Shown piece after piece: positions 17,234 through 26,064 of a stretch of DNA of 64,000 nucleotides. The notes beneath the pieces are model-generated. The model did not search any database. It had not been told where the DNA came from and was given only the letters and a program-made list of their open reading frames with translations. The position numbers and the translations under genes were made by a program. Positions within the stretch are counted from its first letter, which is position 1, and every line of letters starts with the position of its first letter. The stretch is from Halobacillus locisalis (GTDB lineage Bacteria; Bacillota; Bacilli; Bacillales; Halobacillaceae): the NCBI RefSeq assembly GCF_013694105.1, contig NZ_JACEFG010000004.1:1-64000 (forward strand), given 5' to 3'.

Positions 17234-17992
17234 ATGACAGTTAATCAAACGTTTGACCAATATGTGAAAGACTTCGAAGAAACCTTTAGTGGCTGGGATT
17301 TTTCCTTCGTAAGTGAAACGGGACGGATTCAGAGCGGGGCTTTATCTTGGTCGTATGGAAGCCAGGTACTGCCTTATGTAAGACGAGCGGACTCGTTGCT
17401 TGATATGGGGACAGGTGGTGGCGAATTGTTATCGAAGCTTCTTCCTTTGCCGGAAAAAGTGGCAGCAACAGAAGGGTACGAGCCGAATATTCCGCTGGCA
17501 AAAGAACGACTTGAACCACTCGGTGTGCGGGTGGCAGCGATCAAAGAGGACTCGAAGCTTCCATTTGAAGACGACGAATTTGATGTGATCATGAATAAGC
17601 ACGAATCGTTCTCCGCTTACGAGGTTCACCGGATTCTTCAACCAGGGGGAACATTCATCACGCAGCAGGTGGGCGGCTATGATTGCAGACAGATCAATGA
17701 AGCTTTCGGTTCTCCTGAGAATGTGTACGAGAATTGGAGTTTGGAAGCGGCTGTTCACGGTCTTCGGCAGACAGGCTTCCGCGTGAAAGAAGCAAAAGAG
17801 GAGTTTCCTGTTCAACGGTTCTATGATGTCGGAGCGCTTTTGTATTATTTGAAGGCGATTCCTTGGCAAGTGCCGGACTTTACGGTGGAAGGGTACAAAG
17901 AGCAGCTTCTTGACGTTCATCACCATATAGAAAAGCATGGTTATTTTGAAGCGAAACAGCATCGATTTTTCATTAGTTCTGTTAAAGTATAG
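17234..17992 (+). CDS. Class I SAM-dependent methyltransferase
   Basis: A 252-aa cytoplasmic methyltransferase. The SAM-binding motif I is LLDMGTGGGELL near residues 52-63, followed by a TEGYEPN acidic loop and motif IV-like FDVIMNKHESF. GGAGGAGG lies just before the ATG, which directly follows the stop of the DUF4003 gene. The acceptor substrate cannot be told from sequence. Confidence 0.82.
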   Translation: MTVNQTFDQYVKDFEETFSGWDFSFVSETGRIQSGALSWSYGSQVLPYVRRADSLLDMGTGGGELLSKLLPLPEKVAATEGYEPNIPLAKERLEPLGVRVAAIKEDSKLPFEDDEFDVIMNKHESFSAYEVHRILQPGGTFITQQVGGYDCRQINEAFGSPENVYENWSLEAAVHGLRQTGFRVKEAKEEFPVQRFYDVGALLYYLKAIPWQVPDFTVEGYKEQLLDVHHHIEKHGYFEAKQHRFFISSVKV

Positions 17993-18078
17993 CTATTCAA
18001 AAAGTATTATATAGCAAAAGGTTTTTTGTGAATTGTTTAGATTACATAAAACCTTAAAAGGATCTGGATTAATAAATG

Positions 18079-18106
18079 AAGGCTGCCCCATCCCGGAGCA
18101 GCCTTT
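18079..18106. terminator. Bidirectional terminator
   Basis: AAGGCTGC and GCAGCCTT form the stem; a T run lies on the plus side. It separates the convergent methyltransferase and SDR genes. Confidence 0.75.
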
Positions 18107-18110
18107 TCTC

Positions 18111-18833
18111 TTAAAATGGATTCGTCGCCCATTGAAGCGATTGCTTGATGAATATACGTTGATGAAGTTTCAATGTGGAAACCATATATTCCGCCATATC
18201 TTCAGGCTGCATGAATTTCTCTTTGTCCTGATCATCCAATTCATCACCGAAGGCAAGCTCTGTTGCGACAAGACTCGGGTTCAATGTCATCACACGGATA
18301 TTGTTGCGGCGGACTTCCTGCATGAGCGCTTCGGTCATACCTTGGACCGCGAATTTTGTTCCGCTATACGCTGTACTTCCTGCCGTTCCCTTCAAGCCAT
18401 TACTAGAAGAGATGTTGAGGATGTCGCCACGGTTTTTCTCAATCAATTGTGGCAAAACGGTACGCGTGACATGATACGTTCCAAACACATTGACCTCGAA
18501 GGTTTTCTTCCATTCATCCGGATTCGCTTCTAACATCGATCCGTAAAAGCCGATGCCTGCGTTATTGATCAAAATATCAGTTGGACCGAGGTCGTTTTCA
18601 AGCTTCGCCACGGCTGCTTCCACGGATGAGAGATCAGAAATATCGACGGCGGCAACGCTTGCTTGTACACCAAGTGCCCTTGCCTCTTCCGCCACTTCTT
18701 GAAGGCTGCTTTCCGTGCGTGCCATCAACCCAACGTGAACGCCTTCACGGGCTAGCTCGAGCGCGGTCGCTTTTCCGATTCCGCGACCTGCCCCTGTGAT
18801 ATAAGCGGTTTTACCTTGAATGTTCTGTCCCAT
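18111..18833 (-). CDS. Short-chain dehydrogenase/reductase, FabG-like
   Basis: A 240-aa classical SDR: cofactor motif TGAGRGIG near residue 12, NNAG around residue 90, and the catalytic Ser-Tyr-Lys set in NISSSNGLKG and YSGTKFAVQG. The start is the ATG at 18833, preceded on the minus strand by AAAGGGTGATCC; a longer frame upstream lacks an RBS. Such proteins are often called 3-ketoacyl-ACP reductases, but the substrate here is unknown. Single-gene unit. Confidence 0.85.
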   Translation of the reverse strand: MGQNIQGKTAYITGAGRGIGKATALELAREGVHVGLMARTESSLQEVAEEARALGVQASVAAVDISDLSSVEAAVAKLENDLGPTDILINNAGIGFYGSMLEANPDEWKKTFEVNVFGTYHVTRTVLPQLIEKNRGDILNISSSNGLKGTAGSTAYSGTKFAVQGMTEALMQEVRRNNIRVMTLNPSLVATELAFGDELDDQDKEKFMQPEDMAEYMVSTLKLHQRIFIKQSLQWATNPF

Positions 18834-19019
18834 ATGGATCACCCTTTCTATCGTAAGTGTAGAGGGTAGGGGGGAGGGAATCAAACGATATACGCTGGGT
18901 TTCATAAGGCTAACTGGAAAAATGTTGGATTTGGTGGGATTCATTCATTATGATAGATACAAATGCCTTTTTTAGGTAAGTCTTTCAACGAATACCGAAG
19001 TAATGGAGGGGGTTTGCTT

Positions 19020-19541
19020 ATGAAACGTATTATGGTGTTAGGTGTATCGGCTGGTACTGGAAAATCTACATTGGCGAGACAAATGGGGGAATCACTGGGG
19101 CTCGACGTGTTCCACTTGGACCGAATGTTTTGGAAGCCGGGATGGATCGAATCAACCCAAGAGGAGTTTGCAGCCAAACAACAAGAGGTGGTGCAGCGAG
19201 ACGCTTGGATTATAGAAGGGAACTACTCAGGTACCTATGATCTTCGTGCCAAGCGTGCGGATACGATCGTATATGTTGAGCTGCCTCTATACATTTGCTT
19301 GTATCGTGTCATCAATCGATGGTGGCACAACCGTGGGCAGACGAGAGAGGATATGGGCGAAGGGTGTGAGGAGAAGTTGGATTACGAGTTTCTGAAATTT
19401 ATTGTAACCACCTACCATCGTCGCAAGAAAAGAATGCGGGAGCGGTTTCGTGCTTTTCAACAGGAGGATATAACGAAAGAGATTGTTTTGTTGCGGAGTC
19501 GTGAGGATGTTGCAAGGTTTTTAGAATCATTGAAGGCTTGA
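19020..19541 (+). CDS. Topology-modulation / adenylate-kinase-like P-loop protein
   Basis: A 173-aa P-loop NTPase with GVSAGTGKST at residues 8-17 and a DR-F pattern (HLDRMFWKPGW) at about 36-46, typical of the FlaR/topology-modulation subgroup of nucleotide-kinase-like proteins. ATG at 19020 is chosen over the longer frame because GGAGGGG precedes it. The physiological substrate is unknown. Divergent from the SDR gene. Confidence 0.75.
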   Translation: MKRIMVLGVSAGTGKSTLARQMGESLGLDVFHLDRMFWKPGWIESTQEEFAAKQQEVVQRDAWIIEGNYSGTYDLRAKRADTIVYVELPLYICLYRVINRWWHNRGQTREDMGEGCEEKLDYEFLKFIVTTYHRRKKRMRERFRAFQQEDITKEIVLLRSREDVARFLESLKA

Positions 19542-19594
19542 AAGTTGGAGCGCTGAGCCTTGAGGGTGCGTTTAGATAAAACAGGGTTCTATTT

Positions 19595-19766
19595 CGGACA
19601 TTTACATGAGCCATTCGGACAAGTAATGTGAGATTTCGGACATCCACTCCTCTAATTCGGACAAGAGACGTATCATTTCGGACATTCACCGTTAATTCGG
19701 ACAAAGGACGCATGTTATCGGACATCTTCTCAGCTTATTCGGACATAGGTCACAATTTTTCGGGAC
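19595..19766 (+). repeat. TTCGGACA array with 21-bp period
   Basis: CGGACA cores start at 19595, 19616, 19637, 19658, 19679, 19698, 19719 and 19740, and a CGGGACA at 19761: steps of 21, 21, 21, 21, 19, 21, 21, 21. The flanks mostly alternate between a TTTCGGACAT-like and an ATTCGGACAA-like form. Inter-core sequence is not conserved. It fills most of the gap between the P-loop protein and the hydrolase and ends GGGACACCCA, as does the 36665 array with GGACACCCA. Confidence 0.85.
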
Positions 19767-19820
19767 ACCCACCTCTCTCATTTATGGAGGTCCAAGCATT
19801 CAATATAAGGAGGAATTCTT

Positions 19821-20501
19821 TTGGAGAAACTTTATATGGTACACGGATTTATGGGGACAGGAGAGACCCATTTCAATCAGCAAATCGAATATTTCAATGA
19901 AAAATATGAAGTGGTTGCTCTTGATTTACCAGGACACGGGACGAATGGAACACAATACGAGAACGATTACTTCCAACAGACACTAGAATGGTTGAGAGAT
20001 TACATAGAAGAGCATGGAGCAGGATTCATTCTCGGCCTTTCATTAGGAGCATCGCTGGCAATTCATACTGCTATCCGCTTTCCGAGCTTAGTCAAAGGGG
20101 TAGTGTTAACGGGCTACATTCCCTTTGTACCGGATTATTTACAACCGCTGATGGAAAAGCAGTATGATCAATTTTTACATATAGAAAACCATGCTCCTGA
20201 TACAGCCGATCACTTTGAAAATTTGCACGGGGAAAAATGGAAACAGACTCTTCGGAGTGTGCTTTACATGATGACTTTTGAGTATCCTGCGATATCAGAC
20301 CAACAACTCCTCCAAGTAGAGAACATTCTTCTCTTGAATGGTGATCAAGAACGACACGAAGTAGAAGCGACGACCTATTTGAAACAACTGAATGATGAGA
20401 TAAGCGTAGGGGTGATCCCCGGCGCAGGGCACACAGCCAATATGGATTCACCTCAAGTATTTAATAGAAACGTAGAAGGTTGGTTGCAGCTCCATGTTTA
20501 A
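19821..20501 (+). CDS. Alpha/beta hydrolase
   Basis: A 226-aa serine hydrolase: oxyanion HGFMG near residue 8, nucleophile elbow GLSLGAS near residue 75, and a C-terminal GAGHTANMD supplying the catalytic His. It starts with TTG at 19821, supported by AAGGAGG 7 nt upstream. It overlaps the next small membrane gene by 8 bp. The substrate is not evident. Confidence 0.85.
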   Translation: MEKLYMVHGFMGTGETHFNQQIEYFNEKYEVVALDLPGHGTNGTQYENDYFQQTLEWLRDYIEEHGAGFILGLSLGASLAIHTAIRFPSLVKGVVLTGYIPFVPDYLQPLMEKQYDQFLHIENHAPDTADHFENLHGEKWKQTLRSVLYMMTFEYPAISDQQLLQVENILLLNGDQERHEVEATTYLKQLNDEISVGVIPGAGHTANMDSPQVFNRNVEGWLQLHV

Positions 20502-20754
20502 TCGTAAGAAACAGCTTCTTCAGTGGGAAGACATCAGGAAAAAGGGGAAGTGGCGATTCTTCCTTGTGTACGGGGTTTTACTCATGATGCCGATCTACCT
20601 AGGGGTCAACCTGCTCTATAATGCCGTCACCGGTACAGAGGAGCGCTTGCGAGTCGAGATCATTAATGCCATCATTTTCGGAATCATTTACAGTGGTCTG
20701 ATGTGGTGGTTGATGGAGAGGAGATATCAGAAGCAAAAAACAGAAAGACATTAA
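20494..20754 (+). CDS. Small two-span membrane protein
   Basis: An 86-aa protein of unknown family. Two membrane spans (about residues 21-42 and 57-73) are flanked by basic ends; the C-terminus is RRYQKQKTERH. Its ATG lies within the end of the hydrolase gene, so translation is probably coupled. Confidence 0.7.
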   Translation: MFNRKKQLLQWEDIRKKGKWRFFLVYGVLLMMPIYLGVNLLYNAVTGTEERLRVEIINAIIFGIIYSGLMWWLMERRYQKQKTERH

Positions 20755-20757
20755 GTC

Positions 20758-20799
20758 AAAGAAGCTTTCTTTCAGACAAATCTGGAAGAAAGCTTCTTT
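20758..20799 (+). terminator. Terminator after the hydrolase unit
   Basis: Long imperfect stem formed by GAAGCTTTCTTTCAGA and TCTGGAAGAAAGCTTC around CAAA, followed by TTTCATTT. Confidence 0.8.
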
Positions 20800-20924
20800 C
20801 ATTTACACACATTGTTTTATCAAACCCTGATATCCTGTATGCCTAAAGGGTATATAGGTAAAAATGAAACTAAATTGTCATAAAATATCTGAATCAATCT
20901 TTAGAAATTTATAGCCTGTTCTAT

Positions 20925-20956
20925 TATAATAGAAGCATCATGTGAATTTATTCACA
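20925..20956 (+). promoter_or_regulatory. cydD promoter with Rex-type operator
   Basis: TATAAT (20925-20930) is followed by the perfect palindrome TGTGAA-TTTA-TTCACA (20941-20956), the consensus of the NADH-sensing repressor Rex. It would cover the transcription start, so repression should be relieved when NADH/NAD rises at low oxygen. The -35 is weak (TTAGAA). Confidence 0.8.
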
Positions 20957-20980
20957 ATATAGGTGAGGAGATATGACTTT

Positions 20981-22714
20981 ATGAAGCATCTAAGTCAGAT
21001 TGCGTTTGGACAGAGAAAAGCGATCTTTCTATTGACGTTCGCTTCTGTGTTGATCGGGGCGACGATTATTGGACAGTCGTATTTTTTCGTGGCGATCGTG
21101 AAGCGTGTGTTTCTCGATAACCAATCGTTCCAAGATATTATACCGCTTCTACTGGGGCTATTCGCAGTGCTTTCGGGACGGGCTTTGTTCACATGGCTTC
21201 ACGGTCGGACGGGCGTCTCCATGGCGGCATATGCGAAGAAGCAATTCAGAGAACGGATCTTAAATAAATTCTCACGCAACCCAGTTCAGGCCTCCCTACA
21301 AGGGCAGTCAGGGAGAAAAGTCAGTGTATTGATGGATGCTGTCGATGAGGTGGACGGCTATTTCAGTCAGTATGTACCCCAAATGATATCGACAGCCATC
21401 GTACCGATTATGATTTTAGTCGTCGTGTTCACCCAGCACGTGACGTCGGGCATCATTATGCTGATCACGGCTCCATTTATTCCTTTTTTCATGGCGATTG
21501 TCGGAGTGATGACAAAGAAGAAATCGGAAGAACAAATGGAGAAGATGTCCGCATTCTCCGGACGTTTCCTGGATACCTTGCAGGGACTTACGACACTTAA
21601 GCTGTTCGGCAAGTCGAAGAGGCAGCGAGATGTCATTGAAGAGAGCAGTTTAGGTTTTCGGGATGCGACGATGGATGTGTTGAAGGTCGCCTTTATTTCC
21701 TCCTTAATGTTGGAGTTCATTTCCATGCTCAGTATCGGGATTATTGCACTTGAAATTGCAATCCGTCTTGTCGTATATGAGAGCATTCCTTTCTTTTCAG
21801 CGTTCTTCATTCTTGTGCTTGCTCCAGAATTTTATCTGACGCTGAAAGACTTCGGAAGTGCCTTTCATACCGGTAGAGGGAGTTCTGGTGCAGCGAATCA
21901 ACTAGCAGAAGAATTAGAGAAAGAGGAGCAATCGATGGAGTGGGGCGAGCAGGAGCTGGCAGTTCAACAGCCACCTGAATTGAACTTGGACGGGGTCACT
22001 TTCAGCTATGACAGTGGCCATGATTTTCAATTGAATGATGTACAAGCCCTGATTCCATCGAAAAGCCAAGTGGCAATTGTCGGACGAAGTGGTTCGGGCA
22101 AGTCTACGCTGTTGAATTTGATTGCAGGACTGATGCGACCGTCAGAAGGAAGCGTAAAGGTGAACGGGCGTCCGCTCAATGATTATCAAGAAAGAGAATG
22201 GTTCAAGCAGCTAAGCTATATTTCACAAAATCCTTATCTGTTTGCGGGGACCATCGAAGATAATATTGCGATTGGTGGTCGCGGTGACCATACACGCGAA
22301 GAAGTGGAGCAAGCGGCGAAGAAAGCAGGAATCAGTGAACTGATCGAATCCTTGGAACAGGGATATGACACGCCGATCGGAGAGGCAGGGCGTGGGCTGT
22401 CAGGAGGCGAAAAGCAGCGGCTGGCCATTGCACGCGCGTTTCTGAAGCAACCATCTGTCATTCTATTTGACGAGCCGACGACAGGGCTTGATTTAAGAAC
22501 AGAACAAATCCTGCAGTCTTCGATTGAGGAACTCTCACAAACGTCTACGGTGATTACGGTCGCACACCGTCTGCACACCATCCGGAAGGCTGATCACATT
22601 CTTTTCTTAGACAATGGGAGATTAGTCGCAGCAGGCAAGCATGAAGAATTACTCGAGCGTGCAGAGGAATACAGACAAATGGTCGATGTGCAGCAAGGAG
22701 GGGATACGGCATGA
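20981..22714 (+). CDS. cydD: Thiol exporter ABC subunit CydD
   Basis: Half-transporter of the CydDC heterodimer, which in E. coli exports reduced thiols and in both E. coli and Bacillus is needed for cytochrome bd assembly. Six membrane spans in the first 300 residues precede the ATPase domain with Walker A GRSGSGKST (from G368), signature LSGGEKQR (from 473) and DEPTTGLD. ATG 20981 is chosen (GAGGAG 10 nt upstream) over an upstream in-frame GTG without an RBS. It overlaps cydC by 4 bp. No cydAB is in the window. Confidence 0.9.
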   Translation: MKHLSQIAFGQRKAIFLLTFASVLIGATIIGQSYFFVAIVKRVFLDNQSFQDIIPLLLGLFAVLSGRALFTWLHGRTGVSMAAYAKKQFRERILNKFSRNPVQASLQGQSGRKVSVLMDAVDEVDGYFSQYVPQMISTAIVPIMILVVVFTQHVTSGIIMLITAPFIPFFMAIVGVMTKKKSEEQMEKMSAFSGRFLDTLQGLTTLKLFGKSKRQRDVIEESSLGFRDATMDVLKVAFISSLMLEFISMLSIGIIALEIAIRLVVYESIPFFSAFFILVLAPEFYLTLKDFGSAFHTGRGSSGAANQLAEELEKEEQSMEWGEQELAVQQPPELNLDGVTFSYDSGHDFQLNDVQALIPSKSQVAIVGRSGSGKSTLLNLIAGLMRPSEGSVKVNGRPLNDYQEREWFKQLSYISQNPYLFAGTIEDNIAIGGRGDHTREEVEQAAKKAGISELIESLEQGYDTPIGEAGRGLSGGEKQRLAIARAFLKQPSVILFDEPTTGLDLRTEQILQSSIEELSQTSTVITVAHRLHTIRKADHILFLDNGRLVAAGKHEELLERAEEYRQMVDVQQGGDTA

Positions 22715-24420
22715 AGGAATTAACGTCCATCTTGAAGATTGTGACACTAGAGAAAAAGGATATCCTCCTGTCGATTTTCTTCGGCTTTCTAGCAGGCATT
22801 GCCGCTGTAGGTTTATTTGGATCGAGTGGCTATTTGATTTCAAGAGCCGCGCTCGTTCCGCCTTTGTATGCACTGACGGTATTGATTGCCTTCCTGAAAC
22901 TGTTCGGATTTGTGAGAGCCCTTGGCCGCTATGCCGAGCGTTACTTCTCGCACCGTGCGACATTCACGATGCTTTCGAACATTCGACTCGCATTTTATGA
23001 AAAATTAGAGCCGCATGCACCGCGCCTTTTTCAGCGTTACCGAAGCGGGGATTTGTTGGCACGAATTGTAGGAGATGTGGAGAGTCTTCAAAACTTCTTT
23101 CTACGCGTCTACTATCCGCCGGTCGTCATGGTGATCATCTTTCTTGCGACCATTGCGTTTACGACAATCTTCTCGCTTGGCATAGCTGTCGTGTTGCTTG
23201 TCGGGCTCCTACTGACGGGATTTCTCATTCCATTTTTGTTTGCGCTACGACAGCGGAAAATCGAGAATCGTGTTAGAGAGGCACGCGGCGAACTATCGAC
23301 GGACGTAACCGAATTTCTTTATGGTTTTAGAGACTTGAAAATCTATCAGCAGCTTGAGGGGAAAGAACTGGAGCTAGAAGGATCTTCTGAGACGTATGTA
23401 CGTGAGCAAGAAAAACAAGGCAAACAACGCGTGTACAGCCAGTCAATGAATACGTTCGCTACATTGATGATTTCTTGGGTTGTGACAGGGCTCGGTGCGT
23501 TCCTCGTCAGTGAGGGGGACTTGAACGGGTTGTTTCTCGCCATGCTCGTCATGATCAGTTTGACGGTTTTTGAAAATGCCGCGCCGATGGCTGTTCTTCC
23601 GAGCCACTTCGATGATAGCAGGCGAGCTTCGAAGCGTCTGTTCAATGTCGTCGAAGGCGTTGAGGGTGACCAAGGCGCTGCTCCCCTTTCAGGCGAGACT
23701 CCTTATGGTTTTCAATTGGACAAGGTGAGTTTCCATTATCCTGATGAAAAAAGGGACTCATTACGTCAGGTGACCATCGACTTATCACCTGGCTCGAAAA
23801 CCGCCATTGTCGGTCCGAGTGGCTCAGGGAAATCGACCCTTATGCAGTTGCTTCTAAAAGTTCAACCGGCAACCGACGGGGATATTCGTATCGACGGCAA
23901 GCCAATAGCATCGCTCGATCAGGAAAGCTTGTGGGCGCATGCCAATGTTGTCTTGCAGGAAACCCACTTTTTCTTTGGAACGATACGGGACAACTTGTCA
24001 CTTGCTAAAGAAGGACTATCAGATCAAGAGATGGCAAGAGCCTTAGAACAAGCACAATTATCAGCTTTCACTCTCGATGATGAAGTGTTTGAAAAAGGGG
24101 AGAACCTTTCGGGTGGTGAGAAGCAACGCTTGGCCATTGCTCGTGCGATGCTTAGAGGAGAGCGTCTATGGATGCTCGATGAACCCACTTCATCCATCGA
24201 TGCCCTGACAGAACGCGACATCTACCATCATTTATTTGAAGAAGCAAAAGAAGATACGCTCGTCTTGATCAGCCACCGCCTGACGGGACTTGACCGAATG
24301 GATCAAATTATCGTAATGGAAGAAGGGGCTGTTGTAGAAACAGGTACCTATGATCAACTGATGACTAAACAAGGCTATTTCTATCAAATGAAGCAAATAG
24401 AGAAAAGTGTATTTGGATAA
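22711..24420 (+). CDS. cydC: Thiol exporter ABC subunit CydC
   Basis: Second half-transporter of CydDC, 569 aa. Six spans precede the nucleotide-binding domain with Walker A GPSGSGKST (from G368), signature LSGGEKQRLA (from 466) and DEPTSSID. It starts within the last codons of cydD (ATGA overlap) and shares its Rex-controlled promoter. Confidence 0.9.
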   Translation: MKELTSILKIVTLEKKDILLSIFFGFLAGIAAVGLFGSSGYLISRAALVPPLYALTVLIAFLKLFGFVRALGRYAERYFSHRATFTMLSNIRLAFYEKLEPHAPRLFQRYRSGDLLARIVGDVESLQNFFLRVYYPPVVMVIIFLATIAFTTIFSLGIAVVLLVGLLLTGFLIPFLFALRQRKIENRVREARGELSTDVTEFLYGFRDLKIYQQLEGKELELEGSSETYVREQEKQGKQRVYSQSMNTFATLMISWVVTGLGAFLVSEGDLNGLFLAMLVMISLTVFENAAPMAVLPSHFDDSRRASKRLFNVVEGVEGDQGAAPLSGETPYGFQLDKVSFHYPDEKRDSLRQVTIDLSPGSKTAIVGPSGSGKSTLMQLLLKVQPATDGDIRIDGKPIASLDQESLWAHANVVLQETHFFFGTIRDNLSLAKEGLSDQEMARALEQAQLSAFTLDDEVFEKGENLSGGEKQRLAIARAMLRGERLWMLDEPTSSIDALTERDIYHHLFEEAKEDTLVLISHRLTGLDRMDQIIVMEEGAVVETGTYDQLMTKQGYFYQMKQIEKSVFG

Positions 24421-24425
24421 AAAGA

Positions 24426-24459
24426 AACCACCTTCCGTGCCTTCGCATGGGAGGTGGTT
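24426..24459 (+). terminator. Terminator after cydC
   Basis: AACCACC...GGTGGTT stem with a GCCTTCGC apex, followed by a short ATTTAAT. Confidence 0.65.
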
Positions 24460-24499
24460 ATTTAATGAGATAAGATGTTGGAGAATGGCAGGTAACGTC

Positions 24500-24838
24500 T
24501 TAATAATACGGGTAGTAATATGGATTATAGTAGTAAGGGTTATAGTACGGATAGGGACGGATGAATGGAAGCAAAGCTAGGGAAGCGAGCCCCGCAATCG
24601 GGAAGAAGTTCCGGCGATAGCGTCGATAGCCATAACGTCCTCCAAATTGGCGCTGTTCTGAGTCGTCTGCAGATTCGCTGACTAACATCTCAATCTGGTC
24701 TTTGGTCACATCGGTGATGATCCCATCCAGTTGACGCCCGTCGTTCAGTTGAATCAGCACATAGTAATTCTTGTGTTCCTGGCACTGACTATGAGACGGA
24801 TTTTGGGTTTGGTTATACATGTTGCGATCGTCTGTCAT
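24500..24838 (-). CDS. Unknown protein with Sm-like segment and Tyr-rich tail
   Basis: A 112-aa protein. Residues 25-55 (VLIQLNDGRQLDGIITDV) look like a small Sm-type beta barrel, as in several Bacillus spore-coat proteins. A basic RYGYRRYRRN patch and a hydrophobic stretch follow, and the last 18 residues are almost only Tyr, Pro and Asn. I place the start at ATG 24838, 9 nt after GAGGAG; longer frames have no RBS. A spore-coat role is inference from composition only. Confidence 0.6.
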   Translation of the reverse strand: MTDDRNMYNQTQNPSHSQCQEHKNYYVLIQLNDGRQLDGIITDVTKDQIEMLVSESADDSEQRQFGGRYGYRRYRRNFFPIAGLASLALLPFIRPYPYYNPYYYNPYYYPYY

Positions 24839-25075
24839 TGTCATCAACTCCTCACAAACCATGATATTCACCCAGTTCTTACTTTGTGACAAGAAATTTT
24901 TGTATGATTCGTTTTCAAAAAGTGGTTTGGGAGGTAAGGGGAAACAGTTCACCACCCCAGCCAATATATTTATTTTTGATGATTCAATGAAAAATAGAAA
25001 CGAGCTCTCTATGTAAGCGGTATCATTTTTGCCCGGTTTTTAGTAAACTGAATGTAAAACTAGGGAGGCGATTAG

Positions 25076-26026
25076 ATGAAGGTTGCAGACGGGGTTCATC
25101 TTATAGATGGGTATGACATGGGGTTCAAAGGGCGGACAGGTACATATTTGCTTCAAGACGAGCATACGACGCTCATCGAAACGGGTCCTAGTCCATCCGT
25201 GCCACACGTACTGAAAGGGCTCGAATCGCTCGGGATTTCACCGCAGGAAATCGAAAATGTGATCCTTACACACATCCATCTCGATCATGCTGGTGGGGCT
25301 GGATTGCTTATAAGAGAATGCCCAAACGCTACTGTATATGTGCATAAGAAGGGATTGCGTCATTTGGCTAATCCATCAAGGCTAGAAGCGGGGGCCCGTA
25401 TGGTGTATGGCGACCATTTCGACGAATTATTTGCACCGATCATTCCGATTGATGAAGAAAGTTTATCCGCTGTATCTGATGGGGAGAGGCTGTCGATCGG
25501 AGCGGATCGGACGTTGACTTTTTACGATACCCCAGGTCATGCGAAGCACCATATTGCTATCCATGACTCGTTGAGCCAAGGATTATTTATCGGGGACACC
25601 GCTGGCATTCGGTACCATCAGACTGAAGATTATGGGCTGACGTTCTATCTACCCACGACATCCCCGAATCAGTTCGATCCAGAAGCGATGCAGCAGTCGA
25701 TCGAACGGTTTAGGACAATCCATCCTGAGCGTTTGTTCTTTGGACATTTCGGAGTATCTGAACAGCCTGGAGTGGCTCTCGAACAAGTGAGCGAGTGGAT
25801 TCCCATCTTTGTTGAAGAAGCGAAAACAGGCAATAGTCTACAAGAGATTGAACGTCGTCTCCTGACCCGCGTCACCTCCTATTTAGAGGACCACAACATC
25901 CCAAGTGATCATCCCGTCTATGAAATTTTGAAACTCGATATGAGTGTTTGTGCTATGGGGATAGGTGACTATTTACAAAAGCAGGCGAAACAATCTTCCC
26001 CGAGTAATCAGTCATCACAAGCATGA
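25076..26026 (+). CDS. MBL-fold metallo-hydrolase
   Basis: A 316-aa metallo-beta-lactamase-fold hydrolase. The metal motif is THIHLDHAGG (HxHxDH near residues 64-69), with further ligands in PGHAKHH, GDTAG and FGHFG. GGGAGG precedes the ATG. A convergent terminator at 26029-26062 separates it from ablB. The substrate is not evident. Confidence 0.87.
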   Translation: MKVADGVHLIDGYDMGFKGRTGTYLLQDEHTTLIETGPSPSVPHVLKGLESLGISPQEIENVILTHIHLDHAGGAGLLIRECPNATVYVHKKGLRHLANPSRLEAGARMVYGDHFDELFAPIIPIDEESLSAVSDGERLSIGADRTLTFYDTPGHAKHHIAIHDSLSQGLFIGDTAGIRYHQTEDYGLTFYLPTTSPNQFDPEAMQQSIERFRTIHPERLFFGHFGVSEQPGVALEQVSEWIPIFVEEAKTGNSLQEIERRLLTRVTSYLEDHNIPSDHPVYEILKLDMSVCAMGIGDYLQKQAKQSSPSNQSSQA

Positions 26027-26028
26027 AG

Positions 26029-26062
26029 AAAAAAACGAACGCCCACAAAAGGCGTTCGTTTT
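26029..26062. terminator. Bidirectional terminator
   Basis: AAAACGAACGCC/GGCGTTCGTTTT with loop CACAAAA, A-rich and T-rich on either side. Serves the convergent MBL and ablB genes. Confidence 0.88.
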
Positions 26063-26064
26063 CC

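Noticed and set aside
19399-19725. Minus-strand 108-codon frame over the TTCGGACA array with a repeating VRN pattern
   Set aside because: The pattern comes from the 21-bp DNA period; the 19-bp step breaks it, there is no RBS, and it overlaps the P-loop gene.
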